This document shows positions 1 to 9,811 of a stretch of DNA of 64,000 nt, in pieces. The position numbers and the translations under genes are program-made. This DNA comes from Actibacterium lipolyticum (GTDB taxonomy: Bacteria > Pseudomonadota > Alphaproteobacteria > Rhodobacterales > Rhodobacteraceae). The stretch's first letter is position 1, and each line of letters starts with the position of its first letter. Under the pieces are notes generated by a model, which did not search any database, was not told the origin of the DNA, and saw only the letters and a program-made list of their open reading frames with translations. The stretch is taken from NCBI RefSeq assembly GCF_900184935.1, contig NZ_FXYE01000001.1:620001-684000 (forward strand), in the 5' to 3' direction.

Positions 1-36
1 TAACGGGGCAGGGCATTTCGCCCCGCCGCCGATCAC

Positions 37-1506
37 TTATTCCATCCAGCTTACGCCGGTCAGGTCATTGGCCTGAGTTGGTGCGTTTTCCCAAAGCCCT
101 TGGATTTTGGAATTCGCCACGCCCGTCTTGGCCAGCTGGAACAGATAACCGTTCACATAATCCCCGGCGATCATGGTTTGCGCCTGTTTCAGAATGTCAG
201 AACGCATCGCCGGATCGGTCGTCAGGTTCAGCTTGTCCATCAGCGCGATGAACTCGGGCTTACCGTATTGGAAGTAATATTCGGGCCGGGCATAGATGTT
301 GATATCTGCCGGTTCTGTGTGGCTGACGATGGTCAGGTCAAAGTCTTTGCCCTTGAACGCCTGTTCCAACCACTGGGCCCATTCCATGTTGGTGATCTCT
401 GTCTCGATCCCCACGGCACGCAGTTGGGCGGCGATGATCTCTCCGCCGCGGCGGGCATAGGTGGGGGGCGGCAGGGCAAGCCGCAGCGTCAGATCGGACA
501 CGCCCGCCTCGGCCAACAGGGCCTTGGATTTTTCGGGGTCAAAGGCCGACAGGCCGGTCAGATCCACATAGTCCGGGTTATGCGGCGCGAAATGCGTGCC
601 GATGGGCGTGCCATAGCCAAACATCGCGCCATCAATGATATCCTGACGGTTGATCGCATGGGCAATCGCCTGACGCACCTTCACGTTATCCAGCGGCGGC
701 ATGTGGTTGTTCATCGCCAAGATCGTCTCACCCTCGGTCGAACCGACGATGACGCTAAATCGTGGGTCGGCATCGAACTGCGAAAGCGTCTCGGGCGCGG
801 GGAAGTTGGGGAAGGCATCCACATCACCTGCCATCATCGCGGCAAAAGCTGCGTTCGGATCCGAGATGAACTTGAACGTCGCACTTTCCAGCGCGGGCGC
901 CGGGCCCCAGTAATCAGGGTTGCGGGTGATTTCGACGCGGTCGCCCTGAACCCATTCGGCAAATTTGAACGGGCCGGTGCCAACAGGCGCGGTGGCCGCC
1001 GTTTCAACAGACTCGGGCGCCACGATCACCGCATCGCCCCACGCCATCTTGAACGGGAAACTGCCATCAGGGGCCGAAAGCGTGACCTTCACAGTGACCG
1101 AGTCAACAGCTTCGACCGATGCAATGCCCGTAAACAGGGCTTTTTGCGCATTGGTGCTGTCTTCTGCTGTCGCCCGCTCTAGCGAGAATTTGACATCGTC
1201 GGCGTCCATCGTGGTGCCATCGTGAAAGGTAACCCCTTCGGCCAGATGGAACGTATAGACGGTTCCGTCATCGCTGATGTCCCAGCTTGTCGCAAGGCCG
1301 GGCACCACCGCGCCGTCGGGGGCGAAACGGGTTAAGCCTTCGAAAATGTTTGCATAAACAACTTCGTCAATCGCGGCAGCGGCGCCGCCGGTTGGGTCAA
1401 GGTTTGGTGGCTCCAGAACCATGCCAAGGGTGATTTTGTCATTCGCGGCAAGGGCCGCGCTAGAGCTGAGCAAAATAGCTGCAGCCGTCATACGGAGGGT
1501 ACGCAT
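37..1506 (-). CDS. ABC transporter periplasmic substrate-binding protein, peptide/nickel type (SBP_bac_5)
   Basis: This 489-residue protein opens with a Sec signal peptide: a charged start, a hydrophobic stretch and an AxA-like cleavage site near residue 20. It continues with the family-typical EPPNLDP segment and a region reading FEGLTRF, as in extracellular solute-binding proteins family 5. Length and layout match DppA/OppA-like lipid-independent binding proteins, which capture oligopeptides or similar solutes in the periplasm for an ABC importer. The permease and ATPase genes would lie downstream on this strand, beyond base 1, and are not visible. It is divergent from panB across about 180 bases. 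The substrate cannot be told from sequence. Confidence 0.93.
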   Translation of the reverse strand: MRTLRMTAAAILLSSSAALAANDKITLGMVLEPPNLDPTGGAAAAIDEVVYANIFEGLTRFAPDGAVVPGLATSWDISDDGTVYTFHLAEGVTFHDGTTMDADDVKFSLERATAEDSTNAQKALFTGIASVEAVDSVTVKVTLSAPDGSFPFKMAWGDAVIVAPESVETAATAPVGTGPFKFAEWVQGDRVEITRNPDYWGPAPALESATFKFISDPNAAFAAMMAGDVDAFPNFPAPETLSQFDADPRFSVIVGSTEGETILAMNNHMPPLDNVKVRQAIAHAINRQDIIDGAMFGYGTPIGTHFAPHNPDYVDLTGLSAFDPEKSKALLAEAGVSDLTLRLALPPPTYARRGGEIIAAQLRAVGIETEITNMEWAQWLEQAFKGKDFDLTIVSHTEPADINIYARPEYYFQYGKPEFIALMDKLNLTTDPAMRSDILKQAQTMIAGDYVNGYLFQLAKTGVANSKIQGLWENAPTQANDLTGVSWME

Positions 1507-1685
1507 GTTTAGTCTCCCGCTTCGGCCCGCGAAATGCGCGGATGCTTGCCTATGAAACGCGTTGACGGCGCGTAACGCAAGCAGTGCGTGCGCAATATTG
1601 TTGCGCGCCGCAGCGTTGGGCTGGTTTTTCTGCGCTGCGGCGGTATAAGACAGCCCACGTTTGACCTGCCTTGGGAGGATTGCCG

Positions 1686-2519
1686 TTGAGCGCGACGATT
1701 AAACGAACAGTGCCGACTCCGTCGGATATTCTGGCCCGCAAAGGCGGTACGCCGCTGGTATGCCTTACCGCGTACACAACCCCCATCGCCCAGTTGGTTG
1801 ATGAACAGTGCGACATCGTGCTGGTTGGCGACAGCGTCGGTATGGTTCTGCATGGTCTGCCCTCTACGCTGGGTGTGACGATGGATATGATGGTGATGCA
1901 CGGTCAGGCGGTTGCACGCGGGCTTAGCCGTTCGATGATGGTCGTCGATATGCCCTTCGGCAGCTACGAAGAAAGCCCCGAACAGGCGTTTCGCAACGCC
2001 GCGCGACTGATGGCTGAAACCGGCTGTTCCGCTGTTAAGCTGGAAGGTGGGGTGGAAATCGCCCCGACGATCCGGCACCTGACCGCACGCTCCATCCCGG
2101 TGATGGCCCATATCGGGCTGACCCCGCAGGCGATCAACACGCTGGGCGGTTACAAGGTTCAGGGCCGTGGCGAAGATGCCAAGCGAATTCTGGCAGACGC
2201 CGACGCTGTGGTAGAGGCCGGCGCGTTCTCTGTTGTTCTGGAAAAGGTTCCGGCAAACCTTGCGGATGAGATTACAGCGCGCATTCCGATCCCCACAATC
2301 GGGATTGGTGCCTCGGCGGGTTGTGATGGGCAAATTCTGGTCGTTGACGACATGCTGGGCCTGTTCACCGCGTTCAAACCCAAATTCGCCAAACGCTATG
2401 CCACGCTGGGCCAAGACGCGGCCACAGCGATTGAATCCTATGCGGACGAGGTTCGCGCCCGCGAATTCCCCGCAGCCGAACACATCTTCGGCGATACCGC
2501 ACCGGAGCCTAAGAAGTGA
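1686..2519 (+). CDS. panB: 3-methyl-2-oxobutanoate hydroxymethyltransferase
   Basis: PanB transfers a hydroxymethyl group from 5,10-methylene-tetrahydrofolate to 2-oxoisovalerate, giving ketopantoate, the first step of pantothenate synthesis. The 277-residue protein has the expected motifs: a DSVGMVLHG metal-binding segment, a KLEGG segment, [10 protein letters not shown] and GIGAS. I chose the TTG at 1686 because a strong ribosome binding site (GGGAGGA, 1673-1679) sits six bases upstream; the in-frame TTG at 1671 would put that site inside the gene. It overlaps panC by four bases (GTGA), so the two are translationally coupled. Confidence 0.96.
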   Translation: MSATIKRTVPTPSDILARKGGTPLVCLTAYTTPIAQLVDEQCDIVLVGDSVGMVLHGLPSTLGVTMDMMVMHGQAVARGLSRSMMVVDMPFGSYEESPEQAFRNAARLMAETGCSAVKLEGGVEIAPTIRHLTARSIPVMAHIGLTPQAINTLGGYKVQGRGEDAKRILADADAVVEAGAFSVVLEKVPANLADEITARIPIPTIGIGASAGCDGQILVVDDMLGLFTAFKPKFAKRYATLGQDAATAIESYADEVRAREFPAAEHIFGDTAPEPKK

Positions 2520-3364
2520 TAGCACCCATTCTGCGTACCCTTGCCGACCTGCGCGCGGCCACGTCGGCGTGGCGTAAGGCCGGTGAAACCGTTGCCGTTG
2601 TTCCCACCATGGGCGCGCTGCACGACGGGCACCTAAGCCTTGTACGTGCCGCCAAAGCCGGTGCCGACCGGGTGATCGTTACGATCTTTGTGAACCCAAA
2701 ACAGTTCAACAACCCCGAAGATCTGGAAAACTATCCCCGCACCGAACATAAGGATGCCGAAAAGCTGGAACCGTTCGCGGTGGATGCCATCTATGTTCCC
2801 GATGTGGATCAGATCTATCCCGACGGTTTTGCCACCAACGTCAGCGTTTCCGGCGTAAGCGAGGGGCTGTGCGGTGCGCATCGTCCGGGCCATTTCGATG
2901 GCGTGGCGACGATTGTCAGCAAGCTGTTCAACCAAACGCAGGCCGATAAGGCGTTCTTTGGTGAAAAAGACTTTCAACAGCTAATGCTGGTGCGCCGTAT
3001 GGCGCGCGATCTGGATATCCCGATCGAGGTTGTCGGTTGCCCCACCATCCGCGAAGAAGACGGGCTGGCGCTGTCGTCCCGCAACCTTCTGCTGTCTGAC
3101 CGTGCGCGCGTTTACGCCCCTGCGCTGAACGTGGCGATGACCCGCGCGGCCGAACGTATCGCCGCGGGCGAAGATGTGGCCACAGTTTTGGGCGAAGCCG
3201 CAGCCGAGGTTGTGGCCGGTGGGTTCAACGATGTTGAGTATATGGAGCTTCGCTCTGCCGAAACGCTTCAGCCGATGACCGCGCTAACTGGCCCCGCGCG
3301 CCTGTTGGCGGCGGCCAATCTGGCCGGTGTGCGCCTGATCGACAATATCGGCGTCAAAGACTAA
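2516..3364 (+). CDS. panC: pantothenate synthetase (pantoate--beta-alanine ligase)
   Basis: PanC joins pantoate and beta-alanine using ATP, the last step of pantothenate synthesis. The 282-residue protein carries the nucleotidyltransferase HIGH-like segment [14 protein letters not shown] near residue 30, the KDFQQ segment and a LSSRN segment near residue 185, all typical of the family. It starts with GTG inside the panB stop (GTGA overlap). Its 3' end overlaps the convergent M20 peptidase gene by four bases. Confidence 0.97.
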   Translation: MIAPILRTLADLRAATSAWRKAGETVAVVPTMGALHDGHLSLVRAAKAGADRVIVTIFVNPKQFNNPEDLENYPRTEHKDAEKLEPFAVDAIYVPDVDQIYPDGFATNVSVSGVSEGLCGAHRPGHFDGVATIVSKLFNQTQADKAFFGEKDFQQLMLVRRMARDLDIPIEVVGCPTIREEDGLALSSRNLLLSDRARVYAPALNVAMTRAAERIAAGEDVATVLGEAAAEVVAGGFNDVEYMELRSAETLQPMTALTGPARLLAAANLAGVRLIDNIGVKD

Positions 3365-4653
3365 CGCACCAACAGCTCTTTCAAGGTCAGCGCCATCACT
3401 TTGGCGCTGTCCACCATATCGTCGATGCCAACCCATTCGTCGGGCTGGTGGGCAAGGTCCAGAATGCCGGGGCCATAGGCGATGCAGTTCTTCAGCCGCC
3501 CGATCCGGTCGATATGTTTCTGGTCATAAGTGCCGGGGGACACGACGTATTCGGGCTGTTTCGCCAAAACCTTTTCAATCGCCTGCGCCACGGTTTTCAC
3601 CACTGGCGCGTCTTTTTCCGTCATCGTTGGCTGTACCTCGAACAGATCACGGATTTCGTATTCAAAGCTGGGGCGCTGGGCCTTCACGCTTTCCAGCATG
3701 GCGGTGACTTCGCGCTTTACCTCGGCGATGTCCTCTTCAATCAGGAACCGGCGGTCCAGCACGATGCGGCACCGGTCGGGCACACAAGGGGCTGGCAGGC
3801 CGGTATAATCCGGCTCCTGCTCGGCCTCGCCGCCGTGGATCGAGTTGATGTTCAGCGTCGATTGCCGCGCCCCTTCGGGCACGACGGGCATGGCGGTGTG
3901 TTTGGTGGCCAGTAGGGGGAACAGCGTGCGTTCCATCTCTTCCAGCACGGCACTCATGTGGCGCACGGCGCAATCGCCAAGGAAGGGCATCGAACCATGG
4001 GCAATCCGCCCCTTGGTTTCGATTTCAGCCCACCAGACACCGCGATGGCCCAGGCAGATACGATCTTTGTTCAGCGGTTCGGGGATGATGACGTGCTGAA
4101 CGCGTTCGGGGTTGAACCAACCCTTTTCGGCCAAATAGGCAACGCCGCCGTAACCGCCGGATTCTTCATCCGCTGTGGCCGAAATTTCGACCGCGCCGGC
4201 GTAGTCGGGGCAGGTTTTGATAAACGCCTCGGCCGCGATGATCGACGCGGCAAGCCCGCCCTTCATGTCGCACGCGCCGCGCCCGTAAACACGCCCGTCT
4301 TTCACGACGCCTTCGAACGGGTCCACCGTCCAGCCATGGCCAACCTCAACCACGTCATGATGGCTGTTGAAATGCACACATTCGCCGGGTTTGGTCCCTT
4401 CGTGGCGGGCGATGATGTTCCAACGGGGGTGTTTGGCGCTGTCCGCCGGTGCCCCTTCGGCGCGGATCATTTCAACCTTAAACCCGGATCGGGCCAACCG
4501 TTCCGCCAGATACGAACATATTTCGCGGTAATTCCGCCCCGGAGGGTTCAACGTGGGGATCTTGATCAAATCCTGACACAACGAAATCAAATCGTCACGT
4601 TGCGCATCCACAGCCTGTTTCAGCTTTTCGTCAAAAAATTCTGCCATTTCCAA
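3361..4653 (-). CDS. M20 family metallopeptidase / ArgE-DapE family deacylase
   Basis: A 430-residue zinc amidohydrolase of the M20 family, which includes acetylornithine deacetylase and succinyl-diaminopimelate desuccinylase. Visible signatures are the first metal motif HHDVV, the [10 protein letters not shown] segment with the bridging aspartate, and the DEESGG segment with the catalytic base and metal glutamate. A large dimerisation/lid domain lies between these and the C-terminal histidine motif. The length is typical. The exact substrate is uncertain; nearby pantothenate genes suggest no specific role. It is convergent with panC and overlaps its end by four bases. Confidence 0.88.
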   Translation of the reverse strand: MEMAEFFDEKLKQAVDAQRDDLISLCQDLIKIPTLNPPGRNYREICSYLAERLARSGFKVEMIRAEGAPADSAKHPRWNIIARHEGTKPGECVHFNSHHDVVEVGHGWTVDPFEGVVKDGRVYGRGACDMKGGLAASIIAAEAFIKTCPDYAGAVEISATADEESGGYGGVAYLAEKGWFNPERVQHVIIPEPLNKDRICLGHRGVWWAEIETKGRIAHGSMPFLGDCAVRHMSAVLEEMERTLFPLLATKHTAMPVVPEGARQSTLNINSIHGGEAEQEPDYTGLPAPCVPDRCRIVLDRRFLIEEDIAEVKREVTAMLESVKAQRPSFEYEIRDLFEVQPTMTEKDAPVVKTVAQAIEKVLAKQPEYVVSPGTYDQKHIDRIGRLKNCIAYGPGILDLAHQPDEWVGIDDMVDSAKVMALTLKELLVR

Positions 4654-4776
4654 ACCCTAGCTGGCACTTTTCAGTGCGACAATGCAACAATGTGCCAAAA
4701 CTGGACGACCCGCCGATGTAATTCGGCGTAACATTACCCATATTCTAATCAGATCGTACTGATTTAAGGAGTTAAA

Positions 4777-5853
4777 ATGGCCGATTTCGATGCGCAAATT
4801 CGCGAATCTCAGGAACAGGTTCAAGCCGCACAGGCCCGAATTTCCGAGCTAAGCAGTAAAATTGAAACTGCTGGGGCTAAGTTGAAATCGGGTGATGATA
4901 TTTCCATCGATATCGAAAACGCCTCGCTTGAAGACGTACATGCGCATACCGAAGCGATGAACGCTAATATCGCCGAACTAATTATGGGTTTGGACGATGT
5001 GACCACCGGCTTCTCAAAAGACTTTGATGAGATGCGCAATAAAACCGGCTGGGAAAAGTTTGTCGGCATATTCGCGGGCGGTAAATCCGAAGCGATGCGT
5101 CAGGAACGCATGCGCTCGGCCAGTATTGACGACAAGCTGCAGGATTTGATCGGCAAATCCGACGTGATCGTGCAACTGCTTCAGGGTCAGCTTGATATGC
5201 TGAATGAACAGAAGGAAAAAGTTGGCGCGAACCTTACCGAAACGCTGGACGAACGGGAATTCACCGTCGGTGACCTTGAAAAACTGCGTGCAGAAATCTT
5301 GGCGCTGGACCCCGAGATTATCGAACTTGAAAACAAGATTTCGGTTGAACAGGACGCCGCCGCGCGGACCAAGCTGGAAACCGAACTGGCCGATCTGAAC
5401 ACCCGTTATAATGAGATGGTCCAGAACGAACAGGTTAAGCTGGCCAAATCGCAAACGCTGGAACGTTATATCGAAAAGGGTAAAACTTGGGTCGATAGCC
5501 TTCAGAACCAAGCGGCCACACAGATGGTGCTGATCAACAAGCTTCAGACAGACACAAAACAGCGTGTCGTTCTGTATGACGCCCTGACGAAATCGTTGAA
5601 AACCGCACAGCAACAGGACGTCGCGCACCGCATTAACGAAATCGGTGTGAAGACCGATCAAGAGGCGCAGACAGCCATGGCGGCAATCGGCTCTGCCACG
5701 AATTCGCGCATGGCCGAGATGATGGAGGCCCACGAAGACCACATGGTTTTCGCCCGCGAGGTGCTGGAGCAAAAGGCAAAATCCGACGAACGCTTTGCCC
5801 GCCGGTTTGCCGAAATCGTCGAAAAGCACGACAAGAACCTTTATGGGGCTTAA
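4777..5853 (+). CDS. long coiled-coil protein, TelA-like (first gene of AAA+ cluster)
   Basis: A 358-residue, strongly charged, almost entirely helical protein with heptad-rich segments around residues 1-55, 120-260 and 310-350. There is no signal peptide or membrane segment, so it is probably cytoplasmic. General layout (helical protein with MVLINKLQTDTKQRV and a C-terminal helical tail) resembles the toxic-anion-resistance TelA/KlaA family, but I see no decisive motif. A clear ribosome binding site (AAGGAG) lies five bases before the ATG. It begins a same-strand run of seven genes to 12097. A scaffold or partner role for the downstream AAA+ ATPase is inference. Confidence 0.85.
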   Translation: MADFDAQIRESQEQVQAAQARISELSSKIETAGAKLKSGDDISIDIENASLEDVHAHTEAMNANIAELIMGLDDVTTGFSKDFDEMRNKTGWEKFVGIFAGGKSEAMRQERMRSASIDDKLQDLIGKSDVIVQLLQGQLDMLNEQKEKVGANLTETLDEREFTVGDLEKLRAEILALDPEIIELENKISVEQDAAARTKLETELADLNTRYNEMVQNEQVKLAKSQTLERYIEKGKTWVDSLQNQAATQMVLINKLQTDTKQRVVLYDALTKSLKTAQQQDVAHRINEIGVKTDQEAQTAMAAIGSATNSRMAEMMEAHEDHMVFAREVLEQKAKSDERFARRFAEIVEKHDKNLYGA

Positions 5854-5895
5854 GCAGAGCGTTGCGCCGATTTTGGGATCAGCACGGTCTGAATT

Positions 5896-7038
5896 ATGAC
5901 TGATACAGACCTTACCAAAGACCACGCAGGTCTGACCGACACCTATGCCGCGCGTCGGTATTTCCGGAAGTTTGAGAAAATCACCGGGCACCTCAGCCGT
6001 GTCGCCACCACGATGCAGGACGAGGGGCGGCTGACGCGTGCGGACGTGAAGGTCATCTTGGGCTATCTGGCAAAGATCAGCTTCAGCTTTCAGGCGCTTG
6101 GCAACAAATACCTGATGACAGGGCGTGATACCGGGCAGTTCTTTGGCTCGCTTATGATTGACCGCGTCGAAAGCGGCTTTCCGGTCTATTCCGAACTGCT
6201 GACCATGGCCAATGACGCACAACAGGCCGAACGCCACCTGCGCAACATGCCGGGTGCGGAAGAGCTGAAGGATCAGATGGTTCGCACGATTGTGGGTGAT
6301 CTGGCGATTCCCACCAAGTTGCAGTTCGCCATGTCCCAGCGGCTCTACTACGAAGCGCTGCAGAAGGGGGTTTTGTTCTGGGCGCAGAATGACCCAGAGG
6401 CGATCTGGCAAGGTAACAACGGTGATGAAAACCGCAACCCGCGCCGCCGGTTTCTGGTGCATTGGGCGGTTTACGACAGTCAGATCAACCTGCCCGTCAT
6501 CTATCTGATGGAGGTCGAAGACACCGGCCGCGAAAGCCTGCCCCGCGATCAACGCCGCTGGCCCGAGGCGCAGCGTCATTTGATGGCGCAGTCGGTTGCC
6601 GGGCTAAAGCTGCTGACAATCGCCAAGGGGTTCGACACCGATTTCGACGACCTGCACCCCAAACGGCTGCGCCGTATTCACGTGGGGCCGATGCATTCAT
6701 CGGCCTTCACCAGCCAATCCGGCCCACTGCACGACGTGCTGGATCAGGCGAACGCCCCTGCGGGCGAAGACTGGGCCCTTGCCTGGACCGTCGAAGAACT
6801 GGTCAGCGAAAGTGTGACCGAAGAAAAAAGCGGCTGGTTCGGTAAGGTCGAGCGGGAAATATTTGCGCTGGACCCATTTTCGGGCCGGGGTGCCGACACT
6901 GGGGCCACCCGAACCGAACGCGCAATCATTCTGCCCCAGCGTCCATTCCAGGTGCTGGCCGAAAGCAACCCGCCCGGCTTTCACGATGTGCGCAAATTCG
7001 TGGTCAGCCCGAATGGCCGTGTGTTGAGTTACAGATGA
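5896..7038 (+). CDS. conserved-looking hypothetical protein of AAA+ cluster
   Basis: A 380-residue soluble protein that I do not recognise. The N-terminal 120 residues are helical and charged (segments such as RYFRKFEKITGHLSRVATT and a DGRLTR-like stretch), and the C-terminal half is mixed with several tryptophans. It has no signal peptide or membrane helix. It lies 42 bases downstream of the coiled-coil gene and 87 bases upstream of the AAA+ ATPase, so co-transcription is likely. Codon use matches the core genome, which argues that it is a resident gene. Confidence 0.85.
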   Translation: MTDTDLTKDHAGLTDTYAARRYFRKFEKITGHLSRVATTMQDEGRLTRADVKVILGYLAKISFSFQALGNKYLMTGRDTGQFFGSLMIDRVESGFPVYSELLTMANDAQQAERHLRNMPGAEELKDQMVRTIVGDLAIPTKLQFAMSQRLYYEALQKGVLFWAQNDPEAIWQGNNGDENRNPRRRFLVHWAVYDSQINLPVIYLMEVEDTGRESLPRDQRRWPEAQRHLMAQSVAGLKLLTIAKGFDTDFDDLHPKRLRRIHVGPMHSSAFTSQSGPLHDVLDQANAPAGEDWALAWTVEELVSESVTEEKSGWFGKVEREIFALDPFSGRGADTGATRTERAIILPQRPFQVLAESNPPGFHDVRKFVVSPNGRVLSYR

Positions 7039-7073
7039 TGGGGCTTGATGCTGGCGCAAGCGCAGAAACTTTC

Positions 7074-7107
7074 TTGCCTCCGGCGGAGGTATTTTCGCCA
7101 AGATGAA
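7074..7107 (+). repeat. short palindromic intergenic element (CCTCCG-G-CGGAGG)
   Basis: The gap before the AAA+ gene holds a perfect 13-base palindrome at 7077-7089, followed by TATTTTCGCCAAGA. I remember near-identical GCCTCCGGCGG...TATTT sequences recurring between genes in Rhodobacter-type genomes. It could form a small hairpin acting as an mRNA processing or attenuation element within the cluster. The recurrence is from memory, not shown by this window, which has only this one clear copy. Confidence 0.4.
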
Positions 7108-7125
7108 TAGTGAAGGAATTTTGAG

Positions 7126-9060
7126 ATGAGCCTGCCGTCTGACGCAATGGAGTTGCGCGAGGAAGAGATCGTAAAACACTATCCGGCGGCGGCTGCGATG
7201 CTGGAAGGGGTGGATCACACGCCGCGCATTGCCAAGGGAAAAGAGGCACCGCAGGAAGGGCGTTCGCCCGGTATCACCCGCACGCGCCGCTTTCGTTCCA
7301 CCACGCCGGGGCTTGTCACGCGTTCCACCGCGCGGCCCGAAGGCGTGCGGCTGATCGAACGGATTGAGGGGGCTGATGGCGACGACCCGCTGGTGTCGCC
7401 GTTGCAGGCGACCGCATTGCAAAGCTTGCGGCGCAGTTTGGCCATTGGCTTGGCCGTTGGTGAAGGGTTTGGCGAACAGACCGGGCTGGCCGAGCTGAAG
7501 AAGGCGAACCTGTCTGGGCACCTGCCTGCCGCGCGCAAGACCGAGTTTTCGGAGCTGCTTGCCGCTGAGGCTTTGGTGACGCTGGCCGCTTTTGCCAATG
7601 CCACGGCGTTTCTGCTGTCGCCCCATCTGTCCGAGACCACTGTTGAGATTGGCGGGGTTGAGGAAATTCTGACCGACAACGCGCAGCTGGCCCTTCACGG
7701 CGCGCTGTGGGAGTTGGACCAAGACCTTGCCGCCTTTGCCAGTGACGAGCCGCGGATGATTGCCACGATCAGCGCCTATGCCGAACAGCTGATGGAAAAG
7801 CTGGGCCTGCGCGCGCAAACCGCCCCACAGCTGGAAGCGTTCAACAGCGCCAGCTATCGGGTCGAGGCGGACGATTTCACCATTCAGGGTTTCACCCCAG
7901 CGCGTCGGGGGAAGGGCAGCACCCTGACCATGACGTTCAAGAAACCGAACGAAGTGGTCGGCAACCACATCGCCAAATATCAGGCGATGAAGCTGGCCAA
8001 GATGGTTATGGCCTATGACTTTGATCGCAAGCTGAACCCGTTTGCGGAAATGGGCGGGTTCATCTTTACCTTCATGGGGGATGGCAAGCCGGGCACGGGT
8101 AAGACGACGCTGATCCAAATGATGGCTGGGCTGGTGAACGAATACTGCCAGAACGCGGGGTATCCGTTCCGGTATCAGAACTTCTCGATTGATCAGATCG
8201 ACAGCTATCAGGGCAAATCGGGCCAGAACGCCAAGGCCTTTGTGCAGAACGTGTTGGACCCGAATGTGATCGGCTTTGGCACCATTGACGATATCGACCA
8301 GATCGCCGGTAAGCGTGGCGACCGCCAATCCAGCGCGGGCCAGCAAGAGGTCACGGCCGTGTTCATGGAGGCGTTTGCGGGTGCCAATACCGTGGTGCGG
8401 GGCAACTGCACTTTCGGCATGTTCTCGAACTATCCTGAAAACGTTGATGACGCTTTGCGCCAGCGGGCCGGGGCGCGGTTTTTGGTGGATGGGCCGCAAA
8501 CGCGCGAAGATTACATCGACATCCTGCACCTGCTGATGGGCAAGAACCACGACATCCCCGTTGGGAACCACGAACTATTCGCCGCGCAAGAGATTAAGCG
8601 TGCCGTCGCGGCCAGTTTCGAAGGCCACGGCAAACCGCACGAAGAGGGGCTGTTGCGCGTCTGGGAGCAGGTCGAAAGTGACATCGGCACATTGGATACC
8701 ATCGCCAAGCTGGGCACGTACCTAAAAGCGATCCAACAGGCGGATGAAAGGTTCACGGGCCGCGCCATCAAGAACATCACCGACGCGGTGAAGGTGCGCG
8801 CGATGGATTTCGAACTGCCCGACGAATGGATGGAAAACCCTGATCTGTTCCTGTTCAAACCCTATGACGAAAAACTGTCGATGATCCGCGGAATGACCCA
8901 GCCGATCACGGTCGACATGGTTGTGCAAGAGATCAACCGCTATGCCGACAGCGAATTCCGCTATGCCGACAAATCCGACGAGGTCGCGATCGAGAACGCC
9001 GTGCGCGAGATGGGGCGGATGGAAGAGGCGCGGAAGAGGTATGCGGAGGGGAGAGGGTGA
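7126..9060 (+). CDS. AAA+ family ATPase (core of the seven-gene cluster)
   Basis: A 644-residue ATPase. The Walker A motif GKPGTGKTT lies at about residues 320-328 and a Walker B-like GFGTIDDID at 383-391. It is followed by a segment with LRQRAGARF that fits the second region of homology with an arginine finger. The first 310 residues form a helical N-domain with a conserved-looking KGSTLTMTFKKPNEVVGNH stretch. The ribosome binding site AAGGA is eight bases upstream. Neighbours (coiled-coil protein, DUF6638-like, DUF1523 and small membrane proteins) suggest an envelope-associated remodelling machine, but the substrate is unknown. Confidence 0.92.
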   Translation: MSLPSDAMELREEEIVKHYPAAAAMLEGVDHTPRIAKGKEAPQEGRSPGITRTRRFRSTTPGLVTRSTARPEGVRLIERIEGADGDDPLVSPLQATALQSLRRSLAIGLAVGEGFGEQTGLAELKKANLSGHLPAARKTEFSELLAAEALVTLAAFANATAFLLSPHLSETTVEIGGVEEILTDNAQLALHGALWELDQDLAAFASDEPRMIATISAYAEQLMEKLGLRAQTAPQLEAFNSASYRVEADDFTIQGFTPARRGKGSTLTMTFKKPNEVVGNHIAKYQAMKLAKMVMAYDFDRKLNPFAEMGGFIFTFMGDGKPGTGKTTLIQMMAGLVNEYCQNAGYPFRYQNFSIDQIDSYQGKSGQNAKAFVQNVLDPNVIGFGTIDDIDQIAGKRGDRQSSAGQQEVTAVFMEAFAGANTVVRGNCTFGMFSNYPENVDDALRQRAGARFLVDGPQTREDYIDILHLLMGKNHDIPVGNHELFAAQEIKRAVAASFEGHGKPHEEGLLRVWEQVESDIGTLDTIAKLGTYLKAIQQADERFTGRAIKNITDAVKVRAMDFELPDEWMENPDLFLFKPYDEKLSMIRGMTQPITVDMVVQEINRYADSEFRYADKSDEVAIENAVREMGRMEEARKRYAEGRG

Positions 9061-9061
9061 G

Positions 9062-9811
9062 GTGCGTTCAACCATGACATCGGCGACGCCGGCATTTTGG
9101 GGAGCCGTGATACTAACGGTAGCTACTGTAGTATTCGTGCTATGTCTTGCGCTCGGCGAACATTGCGAGATGATTGCAGTTGGGCAAGAAGTCTGCATGG
9201 TTCGATATAGAAGTTTCCTCCGCCTTTCTCCTAATGAAATGGGGGACACGATTGCAGGGATCGCTGGGGCGCTTGCTTTGATTTGGGTGGCCGCGTCGGT
9301 TGTAATCCAAAGGTCTGAACTCTCTGCAACGGTTTTTGAGTTGAAAAAGACAAACAAACTATCGTCCGAGCGTGCAGCGCTTCGAGAATATGACCTGGTG
9401 CTAGACGATCTACTAGATGCCGTCGCATGTTTGGATACGGCGACATCAATGTACGGGGGATGGCGGTTCAGAAAGGGCGAAGGCGAACCCATCGAGAGTG
9501 CAGATCTTTTAACGCGATCCGACTGGAAGAAGGATGGCAGAGAGCAGTGGCTTCCCACCATCCAGAAACGCATAGAGCATCTCCAGAAGTTCTTTGATGA
9601 CCCATTATGGATTCGCTACAAGTTTCCCCAAAGAGGGCCGGAATACCGAAAGCTTCTGGTTTGCCTTGGGCGTGTTGACGAGCTTGTTGATGCTCTCCCC
9701 CGTCTAGAGCAACGCTTGGTCAGGGAATGGCGTCTTCCTGAAGCGGCTCGTAGTTTCCAGGAAATTTGGGACGATGATCGCTACTGGGATAAAGAGGTGG
9801 CTACTTCATGA
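9062..9811 (+). CDS. small two-helix membrane protein inserted in the AAA+ cluster
   Basis: About 249 residues from the GTG at 9062, or 245 from the ATG at 9074; a GGAGAGG just upstream favours the GTG. Two membrane helices (roughly residues 12-32 and 60-82) flank a short cysteine-containing loop. They are followed by a charged cytoplasmic domain with many arginine, tryptophan and glutamate residues (WRFRKGEGE, LEQRLVREWRLPEAA). Base composition is visibly lower in GC than the flanking genes, suggesting later arrival. It overlaps the DUF6638-like gene by four bases (ATGA). I do not recognise the family. Confidence 0.75.
   Translation: MRSTMTSATPAFWGAVILTVATVVFVLCLALGEHCEMIAVGQEVCMVRYRSFLRLSPNEMGDTIAGIAGALALIWVAASVVIQRSELSATVFELKKTNKLSSERAALREYDLVLDDLLDAVACLDTATSMYGGWRFRKGEGEPIESADLLTRSDWKKDGREQWLPTIQKRIEHLQKFFDDPLWIRYKFPQRGPEYRKLLVCLGRVDELVDALPRLEQRLVREWRLPEAARSFQEIWDDDRYWDKEVATS

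Noticed and set aside
100-1182. 360-residue open frame opposite the ABC binding-protein gene
   Set aside because: It mirrors the coding strand of a clear gene, has arginine- and glycine-rich random composition and no ribosome site; it is a shadow caused by high GC.
5014-8571. Long minus-strand open frames (521 and 624 residues) opposite the AAA+ cluster
   Set aside because: Each lies antisense to confidently identified genes. Their translations show no domain and are rich in His, Arg and Gln, typical of complements of GC-rich coding sequence.
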